Assembly (NCBI GenBank): GCA_964420035.1
Contig: CAYQQR010000012.1
Location: 21,856 to 85,855, forward strand
Origin: CAYQQR01 sp964420035
Lineage (GTDB): Bacteria; Bacteroidota; Bacteroidia; Bacteroidales; SM23-62
Direction of reading: 5' to 3'
DNA length: 64,000 bases
Position numbers and translations under genes: made by a program. Under the pieces are notes generated by a model that searched no databases, had not been told where the DNA came from, and saw nothing but the letters and a program-made list of their open reading frames with translations. Below, piece after piece: positions 63,973 to 64,000 of the stretch (positions are counted from its first letter, which is position 1; every line of letters starts with the position of its first letter).

Positions 63973-64000
63973 TTTTCAGCAAATAAGAATGCACAAATTT

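Overview
The window looks like a chromosomal segment of a Bacteroidota bacterium, most likely Bacteroidales/Marinilabiliales-like. The evidence is: type IX secretion C-terminal sorting domains on two large surface proteins, TonB receptors with carboxypeptidase-like N-terminal domains, a BspA/DUF285 surface protein, -7 promoter boxes of the form TAnnTTTG, almost no Shine-Dalgarno sequences, an Rnf complex, and three parvulin chaperones beside an OstA-like protein. No rRNA, tRNA or CRISPR array was seen.

Region by region. 1-2.3 kb: start of an rseC-rnfB-rnfC operon for a membrane ferredoxin:NAD+ oxidoreductase (rnfC runs off the left edge). 2.4-7 kb: a DUF2784 membrane protein, a YfbK-type VWA protein and recG. 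7-11.5 kb: a SprB-repeat T9SS cargo protein, an O-methyltransferase-like protein, an orphan ABC ATPase, a PduO-type cobalamin adenosyltransferase and a DUF2795 protein. 11.5-18.7 kb: an outer-membrane biogenesis block (two parvulin SurA-like proteins, a SurA-like lipoprotein without parvulin domain, OstA-like protein) downstream of guaB. 18.9-22 kb: recQ and a FemAB-like transferase. 22.4-29 kb: a His-rich small membrane protein with a TonB receptor, then a 1,177-residue duplicated BspA-like T9SS protein next to a carbonic-anhydrase-like remnant. 29-50.5 kb: mostly single-gene housekeeping or accessory functions (TspO-like, SDR, methyltransferases, Ca2+/Na+ antiporter, DoxX, YjbR, PepSY, CPA2 antiporter, hydrolases, GH27, M24, M28, lipocalin, a PurL-like protein). 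50.6-54.9 kb: an IS4-type transposase remnant, a Tat-exported aldo/keto reductase with ferredoxin domain, and an arsenic operon (arsR-acr3-thioredoxin-arsF-like) whose last gene carries a premature stop. 55.4-60.6 kb: a complete TonB receptor/lipoprotein/permease/ATPase uptake operon. 60.8-64 kb: a KefB-like antiporter, a hicAB module with an interrupted hicA and a well-defined operator, and the tail of a HigA-like antitoxin.

The accessory parts are littered with decay products: at least eight gene fragments or interrupted genes, a roughly 130-bp two-hairpin interspersed repeat in three copies, other palindromic repeats, and three intergenic arrays of 10-bp-period tandem repeats. I found no clearly new multi-gene system. 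The best leads are the hicAB operator with broken toxin, the two-hairpin repeat family sitting beside decayed genes, the PurL-like protein with a Cys cluster, and the duplicated BspA protein.
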